Positions 27,559 through 41,100 of a stretch of 64,000 bases of DNA are shown here, in pieces (positions within the stretch are counted from its first letter, which is position 1; each line of letters begins with the position of its first letter). The DNA comes from Mesaphorura yosii. Its lineage: Eukaryota; Arthropoda; Collembola; Poduromorpha; Tullbergiidae. The notes below the pieces were generated by a model. The model ran no database searches. It saw only the letters and a program-made list of their open reading frames with translations, and had not been told where the DNA came from. Location: assembly GCA_009869945.1 (NCBI GenBank), contig WIXG01000141.1, forward strand, positions 62,001-126,000, written 5' to 3'. The translations under genes and the position numbers were made by a program.

Positions 27559-27825
27559 TCAGTTTGGCAACTCCGATTTCACCCTCCCAAGTTCGTCCAA
27601 AAGCGGTTTCGTGGTCTGCACGCGGCAAGCCTCGCTCTGAGTAGTTGAAGCGTGACCAAGAAGTATCCTTCGTTTTTTAAGTTCATTGTCACTTAAGTAG
27701 CAAGATTTGAAGTGGTTTGAGCAGATTGTCACGTCGTTTGGATACTCGATTACTCCAGTAACTTTCAAAGAAATGCCATCCATTTTTCGCGTTGAATCTG
27801 GCCCTTCGGGGGTCTGCAGGAGCAA
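27559..27825 (-). pseudogene. THAP zinc-finger remnant of the transposase
   Basis: ICSNHFKSC followed by a basic KKRRILL stretch resembles the second half of a THAP finger (C-x2-H followed by a basic segment). The first Cys pair of the C2CH finger is not visible, so the N-terminus is lost or degraded. Confidence 0.5.
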
Positions 27826-30800
27826 ATCCTAGCTTGTAAATTATTCCTCATGACAGGTCACAGGTAGTTGGACTCATCTGTGAAAGCTTTGGGACGTCCC
27901 GTCTGAACTACAGCCAGTCACACTTCTTGATCATTTTCACGCCAATTTCGACTTAGAAAGTGTGATAATCAGTGAGTACGGACAACTGACGTCTGACCAC
28001 AAGTTAAACTAACAATTCAGTCTTCACTCACACACATTTGAGTGCACGAGCACGGGTTATGTGTTGATGTTTGAAGAAAAATGCTGCCAAGTCGCTGATT
28101 GATGGCACCGTTAATCATAACCAAGTTCCTCTTACACAAAATCGATCGGAACAAGATTTGGAGCTTGGGCCAGTCTAGATAATATAGTTGACACGTCACT
28201 GGTGTATGCAGCGCTACATGAACTTAAGTGGATGGAGGCTCACATTTCTAAATTTCATATAATTCTGAAAGGGAATATTAGTCTAATAATGAATAAGATT
28301 CCAAACGAATCTATTATCTGTTCTCTTTCTGCTTGAACCCGCTCATCGCTGCTGCACTTTTCGAGGACGAGAACGGCTCTCAAATTTCTAAATTGGCAAT
28401 TTAAAATACTTCAGAATTCTGATGCGCAAATGGCGTTTCCTATTACGAAAAATAGTTTGGAAATTTTCCGTACTAAGGAAAAGACCTCCACGTTGCCTTC
28501 TTCTATAAATTACAAATTCTCATTCAGCCAGTAACGCTTCCCTTGCCTCAATGACAATAAGAAACGACGAATGAGAGTTGGAGGCTGAAGTGTAGAGAAA
28601 TTGAAAAAAGAAACGACATTTGGGAAGATAAAAAAATCCGAGCCCATTTTATGTTAGTAGGAATCTAAGTACCTCTCTTGCGTCTGAACGTAATAATACT
28701 TTGAATATCAATGGAAATCTCATTATTTCTCATGAGCATTCGTCTGCGAATAACGGAGCACGCCTCATTTCTTAATTGAGAGTCAAATGCCTTGAACGCT
28801 TGCCTTGCAGACGTACTGGATAGAAGTTGGAGTCTCTGTCAGCGCCGTTTGTTCTCGGAAAGAAAAACTATTAATGCGCTATAAAAGAATTGAAATTGGA
28901 ATAATAATGAGAATTGTTGCATACCGAGTTCGGTTTATTTTCCTCCAGCATATTGTCTTTTGTTTGGGTGCGCCCTGCTGCCGGTGTAATAAAGGGTATA
29001 TACAATTTATTCATTTGAATAGGCAAAAGTTCTGCCCTCGTATTTTTATTTCCTTCACTTCAACTTAGTTATCAATTCACTTTCTCTTTTTATTTCTGTT
29101 TCTATCGAATCTTGAGATCTATGAAGTCTTCAGAGACCGCCGAATTTGAATGAGAGAAAGGAGCAGTGAAAGAGAGATATTTTATTCCAATTCAAATGAA
29201 AAAGTTTGCAGTAAAATTGTATTTAGAAAAATACTAAGGAGCAGCGTTATTTCACCTATCCGCATAGCAGTATGATAATAACGTTTATGGAAAAGAAATT
29301 GAGAACGTAAAAGAGTTAACTAAATCGCAGCTGTGCCAGCAGGGAGAAAGTTGACATTATTAAGGTATTCATATAATAAAAAGAAATAAAAAAAGTGAGA
29401 TGAGGAAAATGAATGCCGTAATAGAAAGGCACTTTTCTATAAGAGAATTGTAAGTGAATCCCTCCGCTCGTTCTCAAGAGCTTTTTACTCCTATTTTCCA
29501 GCCTCTACTTCTAAATTGAATTACGAAAGTAAAAAAATAAAATTGAAATCTGCATAAAATTTATGGTATCTCGGAGGTAAATGGAGGAAGAATGAGAGAA
29601 AAGCAATAAAAATGAGTAAAAGTAAATCCACGTGTTAAGGGATACAAAGGAACTAAATTCAATTGCAAAATGACGATCAGGAACAGAGAGTGGAAAGTGA
29701 AAGTTTAAAAATGAAACCAATTTCGTTTGAGAATTTTTCTTGGGAAATGAGCTTTTGGTTTACATTGCAATGCAAAGCCTCTGGCTCACATAAGAAGTTT
29801 ATTCGCTCTTTTGATAGCAAAGCTGTACAATATGTTTAATCTTTAATAGAATTTTTATGTAGCCTGACTTCAAAAGAAGCTGGTCTGTAAGTTTCCGTGT
29901 TTTCCTATTTCATATCCCATTCCTAAACACGAAAAACGAATTTCCTTAGTCCGGTCAGAAATCTTTCAAGTCCCAAAATTTTCCGGTAAAGTATTCATTT
30001 TTCATGATCTGAATGATTTCAGTCTACATAAATTTAACGAGGGCGAGAATTTCGATGCTGACTCTTTAGCAATAAAGCTCTGAATATTAAGTCATCATAT
30101 TCATATTTTGCGGATAATCCCTCAACGCTCTTCTCGCAACTGGACAATTTCCTGTTTCATTTTCTGGAACTTATTAGATTTAATAACTTTGGAAACACAC
30201 TTCCCGATTATTTCAACAGGTTATTTCAGAGCGCCGCGCTGTATTCAAGCGGAAACTTTTCACGGTGTTGCTTAAATTGTACACGTGACAAGTATACACA
30301 CATAGTGACATATAAAGTAATATATTCCATCATTCCTACATTGTGTTTATTTTATTACATTATTATGTTTAATATCGTGCATGTATATGAGATTTAAAGT
30401 TTTACAGACGCTCATACGGCGTATCGCAGTTATTTATGTCTTCTGAATAAGTACCAGCTAAATCTCACACGTCGCGACGCAATAATATTATTATAACAAC
30501 GTCTCATATTTATTGCCAACTCAAATTGTATTTGCGTATGAAACGGAAAATATTAGAGAGAGAAGGATTACCGGCAGTCCGCATTTCAGGCATTTACTTA
30601 CAGCCGCGTGCCGCATAAACATTATACGATATCATTTGCTTAAGTTACGAGTTATGGTTCGTCGGTTATTGCAATGGTGAAAGTTGGCATATTTATTCAT
30701 CATACGATATTATTATTGCTGCTGTTATGGATTTGGAGGATTGCTTTGGTATTACGGTCTGAAGCATAAAAGGACCAAAATACATAATAATATAATAATT

Positions 30801-32563
30801 ATTCCATATTTTATGTCACTTATCACAGCCCGTGCAATACCGAAACGGTTGGGAATAATGTTCTGTCGACTCTAACGAAAATCAAATTCCTTGTTGAAGT
30901 AATATAAATCCCTTATTCCACTCGTGTTTCGCATTAACATTCCCAAAACGCATGCATTTGGCCAAAAGATTGTAGTGTCGCTCTCTGACTGATGTCTCAC
31001 AGCAGAGTCGAAAAAGTCTTGCAGCATTTCGATACAACTGCATGACCAGAAGAGAATAAGTCATTGATTGTTTGGGCACGAAAAGAAGAAAAATGAATCG
31101 TCTGTACGAAACAGAGTACGAAAAGAGCGGGATAAGGAATCTCTGCACTGCATTACACAATGAATCAATCAAATGGAGGAAACCGAAGGTTCCAATAAAT
31201 AAATAATAAAGTTGTTCGAGTGAAAGAAGGATTCTGAACATATCTTGAAGAAAATTGAATAATAATACCATCATCATTACTATTATTATAATGTATGACA
31301 TATAGGATGCGAGAAGACGCTTGCAACGCAGAGTCGCTCGCTCACTCGAAGGGCAGTCAAGCAAAATTGACACTGCCACATTACTTCATAATAAATAGTC
31401 ATCGACTTATACATATTGTATAACGTGTAATATAATAGAGACGTTAATGACTTGATTCTCTCATGAAGTATGGCAGCCCATTCTCTCTTTCGCCGCATGC
31501 AGGCACTTACTCAGTCCAACATCCAGTTAGTCATTTAGTCACGATAATGATTAGGTTCCGATTGCAGCTTCACAACGCAGCTGACGATGAAGATCAGGAA
31601 AGCATAGCCACACTTGCTTCAAAACTGAATAATTACGCGAATTGAAATATATTTTATAAAGTCATCCCTCCAATTACAAACTATAACGATCGCCTTCATA
31701 TTTCGAGATTATTTACAATGAGTTCGATAAAACATTTTGAATTGAGAATGGTTTCCTTCCTAATTGAGAATCAATGAGTATCATACTACGCGCAGTCCCA
31801 ATCGGAACCCTTATATAATTAAGTTGTTGAACTTGACATTGGCATTGCTGTAGGAAATTAAGTCAACCATTTATCATAATTTAACACAATTAAGTGAGTT
31901 TGTTGAATTAGACACGCAAGAATTCGAAAAATTATCACTGGCCAAGTTCATTAATTGAAATTGCAAACCTGTCGGACTTATTACAAATCCATTTTCTCTC
32001 GCAATACTCGTTATTGAGCAGTTGGAGACGAAGTTTCTCTGGTTCGTGTCTCATGCCTGCCCCACCTTCATAAATAATTCGCCCGTTTTAGAAAACCATA
32101 CCACGAATTACAAAATATATGCAATTAAAATTCTGGATGCAATTACACGAGATAACTGGACGGGGTTAAAATCAGAAAATTTCCCAATTTTATAATAGCA
32201 AACAAATACTGACTCTAATTACGCTTCTATCGTTCCCTCTGCTCTTCTTCACGAACTGTTCACTTTGTTTGCCATTCTAAAATGTATGCCGTGATCGATT
32301 TTGATATGCATGTACAACAATTCCGAGTTATTCGCACGGCAAATATGACCAATTACTCAAATTTTAAATAATGACTATGAAATTCGTGGATGGAATAATT
32401 ACTTCGATCAACTGCCGCAAATATATGAAAGAACGTTGGAAGGGAAATGTTGGCGTTCATTTTATGCACACGAGAGATTCTTCTTACGCAGCATTTCAAC
32501 CTTTACCGGCAGATGGTAGAGTGTAACTCCCAAAAAGTTTGTAAATGAAACATTTCTGAAGTC
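27826..32563. other. Intergenic DNA between the transposon relic and msh
   Basis: No secure gene. The longest frame is 165 codons on minus at 30882-31379; it is very hydrophobic with several possible membrane stretches, but AT-rich runs produce such sequence easily and nothing links it to a family. Probable location of distal regulatory DNA for tinman and msh. Confidence 0.4.
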
Positions 32564-32569
32564 TTTATT
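32564..32569 (-). terminator. msh polyadenylation signal
   Basis: AATAAA on minus, about 480 nt beyond the msh stop codon. Confidence 0.45.
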
Positions 32570-33050
32570 GTTTCTTCTTCAATTGGGGAAAAACATCACA
32601 AATTAATATCACAACTTAAAGGGATTGTCTACTGAAAACAAAACTTAACTGTGTCTCTATCAAAATTACCCGATTAGCCAAAATTTATACAAAAATACAG
32701 CAACTATTCAACACATAAGACATTCTCCAGAGATCAGTGTCAGCTACAACTTTAAAAATACGAAACGAAACTGGGTAACTCAAGATTTGTGCGCTCAATA
32801 TAACACAAAGACGTAACCTGCAAATTGTTCAAATTGATATTGATATGTGCTTTGCAATCATCCTATCCTATTAAACTACAACTTAAACATCAAGTATGGT
32901 AAATCAAACAATGCGTTCGGTTATGGCGAGCTAATAAATATAACACCAAATATTTGCAGACATTTACACATGCGCTCGAGATTCCGGCCTTCTCATTGCA
33001 ATGGCAACATAGTCAGAGACATGGCTCTGTTTGGGTGAAGAAGTTGAGAT

Positions 33051-36000
33051 TCAATGATGTGCAAAAAGTTGAGCACTGTTTTGCAGTAGTGCATTAAAAT
33101 TATGCGCGGCGGCGGCGGCCGCAATAGCTGCAGCAAGGTGCGGCCGTGTTGCCATCTTGATTTTCTCCAATTCTGCTTCCTGGAGCCTTTTAGCCTTCGC
33201 ACGACGATTTTGGAACCAAATTTTCACCTGCAAAGAAAATTACGAACATCAATTAATACTCTTTGAGTGTTGGCCTTCGTATTCAGCATAATTACGAATG
33301 ACATTTTGAGAGGGGAAAGCACTGCAAAGCAAAGGAGGCGAATCAATATCCCTGGCTAGGGAATAGATAAAATTGACTCAAGACAGCTGTAAAGGCTTAG
33401 GGATGTTCCGCCCGAAATCCGTCCACTTAATAAGCACCACAAGTAGATTGTCAATTTATTTCACTTGGCTTGAATTGGATAGTAATAATTTTTGTCGCAA
33501 AAAGTCAAGTCTAGTCTCATTAACTGGAGTAATTATGTTTTATTACAGTGCCACGTAGTCAAGTGACTCAGGAGACAATAATTATACGAAAAAACGGAGG
33601 CTCCGCGTCCTGTTGTTATGTATTTTAACTTGATTAATGTGGACGAAATATGTCATGAGGCATTATGAGAAGTGACTTGCAGTCCACTGAATGTGGGTTT
33701 GTGTCAAACTATTTTGTGCCTTTTCTCTGTAATGTCCTAGAAATGTGGCAGCTATTTACTTAAATATATGTTGTGAAGGTTTTAGACGAAAAAGTCTCAG
33801 TAAATTGAATTAAATGGAGAGTGCCTACTTAATTAAGGTCTTGCGAATCAATTTAAGGAATATTGCTTTCTTGGCCTATTGCTTGATGCCATTCAATTTT
33901 GCTTAATTAAAACGGCCGAGTTTAAAGTAACATATCGACGATTTTAAATTGGATGCCTTGCCTTAAACTGCGTCAACAGTACTTGGCAGAAAATTGAATT
34001 CGTGGCTAGAAACATTGTTTTGTAATTTTCCCACCGTTCCATGCTTAGTGATTCGCGTTATTGATTCAGTCAGTCCTTCCGACAAACCAGCTGCTTTGTT
34101 AACATGTTTTGCCACCTCTCTCATCGAGATTTCACAACTGACAATTATAATACTTGGTAATTATCACAGATAAGAAATTGCACAAAATTTGCACGTTGCC
34201 ACTAAACCGAGTAACCAACAACCACTTATTCGGTTTTAATAATTAAGAGCATATATGTACACCCGGGCTTCGAATAAGGGGAGATGAGAAGCTAAATTAT
34301 TCACCAATTCGAACGCGACTTTCCCGGCCTGAAAATTGACAGGCTACCATGAAGCTCTTTCGTGCATTTTCTTCAGTACCCCTCCGCGGCCAGCATTATC
34401 TCAATGGGCAAAAATTAAAAACATTATTTATTAATCCAGTGTTCACAGAACAAAAGAGGTTACATGAACAAACCGAAAGGAAGTCTTAACAAAAGGTTTG
34501 GGATTGAATAATCTCAGAAATTATGCTGGGCTCGGGTATAGAAAATTAACACGAATAATTTAGAATTTTCTGTGGACAGGCAGATATCGTCCAATAATTA
34601 CATTTCCTCATTGTCTGAATCAAATTATTTCATTTGTCATTTCAATGCGCACAGGCTATGAAACAATGCAAGCATGCGTCTTTGAATTTCGAATCTGAAG
34701 AGGGCTAATGAAGTTCACTGAAAACGAACTGAGAAGAACGAATATTTTCCAGCCGTGGCCATGTCGTGATAAGGCAAATAATTAATTATCAAGTTTCAAG
34801 AAACTTCACCGCTTGCCCGAGTTTCACTTCAACAAGTTCACTCGGAAAAGGAGGAGAAAGAGGGCCTGAGAGTAGGAGCAGAGTCGCCATTTATACTATT
34901 TCATTTCACACACCAATTATTCACGAGCTAAAATGTCTCCTGCCTCTCCTCACAAATTAAAGCACCCATGGCCGTGATTCGTGAGTCTAATGCCTTAATC
35001 TGATTGGTGAGCCCTGCTCTGCTGTGCAACGTGACAGAGGAAATCTGCCGCTGCTTGAGCTGCTCATTTGCATTCATTTGTTATCAAAAATTGGAAAAAT
35101 AAATTCTGGAAATGGCCTGCCCAAATAAGTTTTCAACTAATTACGGGAATGCGAGCCCCTTTCGTCCTAATTCATTCGAGTCGTTCAAATCCACACATGT
35201 TTCTACTTAAATGCTGGTATAATTCAAATCCTCTTTATTTACTTTATGGAGACAAAGTGAGGCATTTTTACCAAATTAAGGGTAAGCGGATTAAGCCAAG
35301 AAATGTCAGAATTCACTCAATTAGTGACTTTCCTTTGAAGTGCTTAAGGCAAAACAGAAGCTTATTAGCCGAATGGCCAACAAAAGCTTGCAACGAGAAC
35401 TTATTGTTAACCAACCTGGGTTTCGGTGAGATTCAGCGAAGATGAGAACTCGGCCCTCTCAGCAATCGACAAATACTGCTTTTCACGGAATTTCTTCTCG
35501 AGAGCCACGAGCTGCTGCGTGGTGAACGGAGTTCGCGGTTTACGATTTGGTTTATGCTTCCGCAGTGTGCATTTCATGGGTGTTGGAAGCCTTGGTCCGT
35601 CATGCGATGAGTCACTCATACCTGTTAGCAAGAAATTAGGCAAGTGTTAAACAGGTTCATAAAACTGTTCCTAGGGTAAATGAATGAATTGACAAGTTAA
35701 GCTTTAATCTCTTGTGAAAAGTGAGGACAGAAAGTTGATTGACGATTTGCTGTGTACGGATTGTGGAAGTGTCTTCCGTGAGTACACCGACACGACATGC
35801 TTAAACTGCAGACACAGAAATTATCCGCATAAATTGTGTCATGATTCCCGGTGCATTAATTTATCGCGATTCATGCTCGTCTTTTTATGGTTGACAATCT
35901 CACACGTTCATTGGGAATAGTCGAAGAAGATTTATTAATAGTGAAGGTGTGAATTTGCATGCTTACCATTCGTCGCATCACCGAGTGTCGACCCCGAATG

Positions 36001-36741
36001 CGGAAACTTGAGACTATGCCATGAAGGTGGGAAATTCGTTGGATGATGTGGATGAGGGTGATGGAATGACAGGCCAGGAATAAGAAGATCAGACGGGTAC
36101 GGGAAAGGGTATGCCGAAGGATGGAACATGCCGGCTGGGGCATTTGGCATCGCTGCGAACGGTTTCAGAATGGTGCTGCCGTTGTTATTACTACTGCTTT
36201 GGTAACTTCCAGCTGGACTTGGCGGCGTTGCGGGTGGCGATAATTCGTTAAACTCGTGCATGTGGTCATCCTCTTCACCGCCGCCGCCACGACTAGAGTT
36301 ATTACTTCGAATGCTTGAAGCACTGCTTGACGTGCTTCGTGTGGGAGAAGACGGAGCCAGCAGCGAGTCGACTGTGAAGAGCGAGGACTTGGTCTGCTTG
36401 CCAATAATTTTGCTGGTGTTATGGTTGTTGCTTGGCTGAGAAATTATCGGTAGTGATGAAGCAGTTGAAGTGAAGAACAAAGAATTTGTGATTGGGAAGG
36501 AATTGAGTGCTCGGTTGCTTACCATGGCGGCCGGCTTTGATTTGGAACTGGGGCTGCTACTTCGCCTGTGAACGATGCTTCCGAAGTGTTGTGGTGACAC
36601 TGACGATGGCGAGGCAGACTCAGCAGTCGAAGACTCGGAGGTGAGCGGTTTTCGCATCTTTTGTAAACAAGAGAGTTTCGAGGAAACGGATATCAAGTCT
36701 GACGCGGAATTGCTGGACAGCAACTTGAGATCAGACAACAT
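33051..36741 (-). CDS. Dr: msh / Drop (Msx) homeobox transcription factor
   Basis: Nuclear repressor of the Msx family; fly msh/Drop patterns dorsal neuroectoderm and subsets of muscle. I join three exons on minus: 35967-36741, 35416-35621 and 33051-33227, with matching phases and GT-AG ends, giving 385 residues. The start is the first ATG of a 258-codon open exon. Exon 1 is Ser/Pro/Asn-rich with an EH1 Groucho-binding motif LFTVDSLL at about 121-128 and a His/Pro-rich patch (FHHPHPHH) near its end. The homeodomain is at about 284-343: [46 protein letters not shown], with Trp331 and Asn334. These are near-invariant Msx signatures. It continues with [12 protein letters not shown], the Msx extension, then an alanine-rich tail ending 42 residues after the homeodomain. 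Intron 2 (2.2 kb) splits the homeodomain after position 44. Confidence 0.95.
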
Positions 36742-36983
36742 GGCTCTGCAATTGTATGCACAATGATCTCCAATTAGAAATGACTCACGAGACAGTTAGT
36801 GTACGGCCATCACATCAGACTGTTACACTCAAATAAGCACTTTTGTGTAGTTGTGGTAAAGATTCACTTGAAATAATGTAATTGTCACTTTTAAAGAACT
36901 TGTATACCTTGCGAACTCGAAGTGAGAATTACCAAGAAGAATGTGAAATTGAGACAGCAGAGACGTTTTCTCAAGAGTTGTTG
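36742..36983. other. msh upstream region
   Basis: Immediate 5' flank of msh on minus. No TATA box is obvious; TTGCAG just before the ATG could be a leader-intron acceptor. One Tinman-type heptamer CACTTGA lies at 36865-36871. Confidence 0.35.
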
Positions 36984-38123
36984 TCAATGGGCTTGAGTCT
37001 CAAATTGAAATGCTTCGACTCTGGCCGGAAACTTGGGACTTGACTCGAAAGGCTTTCTCCCTTTGTAGTGTACACGGTAGTAAAAGTGGTTTTTCTTTGT
37101 AGCTGTGTTTGTAACTTTGTGCAATGCCTCGCCGAGTTGAGTGGAACCTTTTCTAAATAACAAAACTACTCTGTTTACAGTGTACGACGACTGAGATTGA
37201 GGACTTTCTGCTCCTACTACCATGAACCATGTAAAATGCGGATTGTAGACGGTCGCGACTACTTTCATGCCAACTGATTTAACAAACAACGCTGCTCGGC
37301 TGTTCTTCAACTTCTCTGTGGTAGCTCTTATGTACAGCAGTAGTACATTGTTGAGTTGGGAAAAGGGCAACCAACTTCAACAAACGCGACAAGGTATGGT
37401 GAGCAGTAAGCACAGGCTGATGAGGATGTGAAATAAAAACCCACAGCGGCTCCCACTCCTCCCAATCGTTTTCATCCAGTTGAACGTATGCTCGCTCTAA
37501 TGCCGCGGACATGGGCTCGATTTCAAGTCGCAAATTCTTGGCCGCACTTAACAGGGCGACAGGACAACCGCTGGAGAGGAACACCACTTCAGCCGACCAA
37601 GGTCAGTGCGAGGTATTGCGCTAAGCTTTGCTAAATTGATCAAATTTGATAATTCGTAATTTATGATTGTCACCGAAACAATTCCAAAATTGTATTTATG
37701 TGGGGACATGACAATAACACTCAAGGCATCATAATTTTCATCTTGAATGCCCTCGAAATAGAAAATAGTAAATAGCAATAATGGATGATGATCTTTTTTT
37801 CCTTTCACCCACCTTCTTGTATAGAGTCAATTATGTCATTGTACGAAAATAAAATAAAATCAAAATCGCATTTCATTTTTTTGGTTGTTGTAGTTAAAAT
37901 CTGAACTTGTAAAGCGAAAAGGTCCGTAACAATTACCAAGCTGGTACACCAGCGCTCTTTGACAACAATGAACCGATGCAATAATCGTATTCATATGACA
38001 TAAGCACAAAGTCAATTCACGAACCAAGTCCCCGAGTCTGGAGAATAGAAAAATGTTGGAAGAAAAGTCAAGAGTAATTTTTTGGGCCGAATAAAGCAGC
38101 AGCTCTTCCATTGTTGTCCACAT
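36984..38123 (-). CDS. Candidate two-exon gene or pseudogene upstream of msh, unrecognised
   Basis: On minus, a TATAAAAA box (38169-38176) lies about 50 nt before an ATG at 38123. An open frame of 62 codons leads to a donor-like GGTAATTG (exon 37937-38123). An acceptor at 37742 in matching phase opens a second exon 36984-37741. There the reading frame changes twice, near 37590 and near 37375, and the changes compensate: the first and last parts share one frame and a 102-codon middle part lies in another. So it is a decayed gene, a gene with sequence errors, or a run of chance frames. No family is recognised; there is no signal peptide and no clear domain. Confidence 0.2.
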
Positions 38124-38176
38124 TGAACAACACAGCACATAAATCACCCAAGACTCTTGCTGTTGTTCTTTTTATA

Positions 38177-41100
38177 CAGCAACAATCACAGACTTGTTTG
38201 GCTAAAATAATTCTCTCGTTTACAATTGCCCAACTACACGACACTTTCCACTGCCAACACTGAGGCGAGTTGGACGTTTAAAATAGAATGAAAGATTTGA
38301 AGGAATGGCTACACAAACCGGATAATGAAGTATTAATAAACATAATGACGTACTTAATCTTTTCTTAACACTGTGTACGCGTTTTTCAGGTTCAGCCGAT
38401 TTATTGAGAAAATCCAACGTCGCAGCTTAAAACTATCCCACGCAAAGTCTTGCTAGTTTTAGTTTACCCTCTGCGATGTGTGTATTTATGTTGGAATTTC
38501 ATATTTCATGCCCAGCGCAAGGCAAGAGTAATTGATGTTTTGACTTTTCAAGTAAAGAGTGGTAAGGGTCGGATGATGAACTTTGACAACTGTGAAAATG
38601 TTAAATCTGGTTTTATGCAATGCAAATGGAATCCAATGGAGTCCAGTAAGCGCAGTCATGCGTAAGAAAAATGATGGTGAGTTTCGCAATTTTTAAGCAT
38701 AAAACATTTGATGGGTAATTCAATTACACCGCAATTTCAATCTGGTTTCAGTTTTGCAAAACTGTAGCTGGTGTGATTAGCGTATGGAATGAAGAATTTG
38801 CAATTTTTCTTCGCGACACAGCAAACGACTGAACAGGACGCGCACGAGCATTCGAATAATTCGAAATCTGCTATAAACTATTTATTTGAAAGCTGGACTA
38901 AATTAACTCTGTCGCCAAGCCCCTCAATTGTAAAGGGCATATTATTTCATTCCGGCACGTTCTAGCATTGAGGGGCTACGGCCATAATGACTTATGACGC
39001 TATGGTCAATTTTAATTTTTGAAAGTATCGGTTTCAACTTGCGCTTATATGCATAAAATCGTCGCACCCCTTCTGTCGGCTACTGGAATGGTCCTCTGCC
39101 GCGAAGTTTCGTTGTATACGCCGTGCACAAATTATCAAATGTCAATTAACATGTTTCTCTTTTTAAAAAGAAACAATCAATACATGCCGAACCGAAAATT
39201 GGTGCCTGCCTTCAGAGTCCTTCTGAGAACTTTTGCCCTCAAAAATGCGCTACACTTACACCCATGGAGACATGCTCGATAATCACCTTAAAGTCGAGTT
39301 CTGGACTCAAAGACCTCACAAGGAACATGTTTTATCCGCTTGGCTGTTGTTTACAGAAAAAGTGCAGAAACTAAACAAGAGAGCTAAACTCATGCTTCGA
39401 ATCGACTCGATTTTATTATTTTCTTCGTTGCGGATTTTCAATTTGCAGGAATTACATCCCGTTTAATTGCGAGTTTACAATTGTCGCCCTTGTCGTGCTG
39501 GATGTGCATGTTTTATTTATGGAGCTTGTCGTTGTTAGAAGCCAGTGCAGGAAGGAAGAGAGACATAGAACGATTGGACAGAGCGCGTCCCCCTTCAGTG
39601 CTCAAATGAGCCGACAAATGGTGAACGACAGAGGAACGGTCAAGTAAATTGTTTTTTGCTGCCTTGTTCAGCTTTTCGCTTCTTTTAAACACAGGCACTC
39701 TTTAGTGCGTGTCATGTCTGCGCGGAGTGTAAAAGAGTACATAAATGACTTATGAGTGGGTCCGGGCCCAGGCAATTGTCTTGACGTGAAAAATATACGG
39801 AACAACAGAGAAGAAGGATCACGGAGAAATTAATGTGTCGTCGTCGAAAAAGGTTGTCAACTCAAAGAAACATTTGCCGTTTCTTTTCTCTTGAATTTAC
39901 ACACATTCTCAAGTTGTTGCTGCAGACCACGACCTCCATGCGCAGAGGTGCATTATGTCAAGGGTTAATACGTTGTGTGGCCGCAGCGGAGTCTTCAATT
40001 TGGGGACTCTGGTCGGACGGTCTACTTCAGTGGCAGTAGCAGTAGCAATATACGACACAATGTGATGACAAGTTGTCGATTAACATTTTTTAAACTGGGT
40101 TTACGACGTGCGTCCCAGGAGTAATAGCCGCAGTGCAGACACGAATCCGTATAATCGCCAAGGAAAGCAATTAGAGCTTTTATGCATTTATCTCAGTAAG
40201 TCGTCCATTTGTCCATGGCGCCCGGTACGCATGATACTTCGTATTCCCAGTTTCCCGTCGCAGTGCTGTCTCTTTGGCTCAGATTTCTGGCAGCCAAGCC
40301 ATTAGTTATGGAGACGGAAACAAGCGGGTCTTTGGCATTGGTACTTATTCAGACGTGCTCGAATGGCCCGTAATTAGTAACCTTTATCTTCGCGACGAAC
40401 TCTGACTTACGGACGACGCGCGGTGGAAATATTCCGATTTTATGCGGGTTTTGAATGGAAACTTTGCGAAATGAGTAGATTTAAGGAAAAGAAGGAAACT
40501 TGAACAAAAAGAGAGCGTGGAATTAGCACCTTTAAGAACTATAAATTTTATCCGTGCTGAATGCCGTCTACCATAATAATAAGAGCCGCCAATAAATGAC
40601 CAGCAATACTGGGGAGCCGGCCGCCGCGCCAGCAGCTACAGAGAGAGAACAGCAAGACCATTTTGAGCATTAGAGACTCGGATCAATTTCATACGGACAA
40701 ATCACTTTGCAGGTATAAAATGACCTTTTCTATCGCATTTTAAGCCAATTCCGCGACCAAACTAAACCAGAACCAAACAGAAAACATAATAGCGCCTCGG
40801 TGACGACAAGTGAAGACGAAGAAATGGAGCTCGAGCGTAATATAGTGCGTGGTATGGCCTGGTATGGACACCATCAAGATCAAGATTTGAAGTCTAGAAA
40901 GGCCAAATAAAAATTGAGAAACTGAAGCTTGAGCTCTTAAGACTCCGAAATTACTCTATTATTGTTTGTCTCGCCTTTCCATTTACTTTTGTCCATTTGC
41001 AACGCGAATTGCTTATTGTCACCACGCACAATAATGGCCTGGATTCCATCGTAGTCTCATCAAGCGGCTTTAAAAATTCATCGACGGAACCAAGACCAAT

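Larger units (their letters stand above)
26079..27825 (-). mobile_element. Broken P-superfamily DNA transposon (THAP-type transposase relic)
   Basis: Three blocks in the order expected for a P-element transposase occur on minus. First, the end of a THAP-like zinc finger (27559-27825). Second, the RNase-H-like catalytic region (26684-26994). Third, the C-terminal block (26079-26468). Frames differ between blocks and stops interrupt them, so no functional enzyme can be made. A basic, coiled-coil-like linker (27320-27628) sits in yet another frame. I did not find terminal inverted repeats, so the outer limits are only those of the recognised coding blocks. Confidence 0.75.

Noticed and set aside
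30882-31379. 165-codon hydrophobic minus frame as a multi-pass receptor
   Set aside because: The hydrophobicity comes from AT-rich runs; no conserved motif, no exon structure and no family likeness.
35068-35445. 125-codon plus frame in msh intron 2 running into exon 2
   Set aside because: Antisense to the msh homeobox exon at its end and of a length expected several times by chance.
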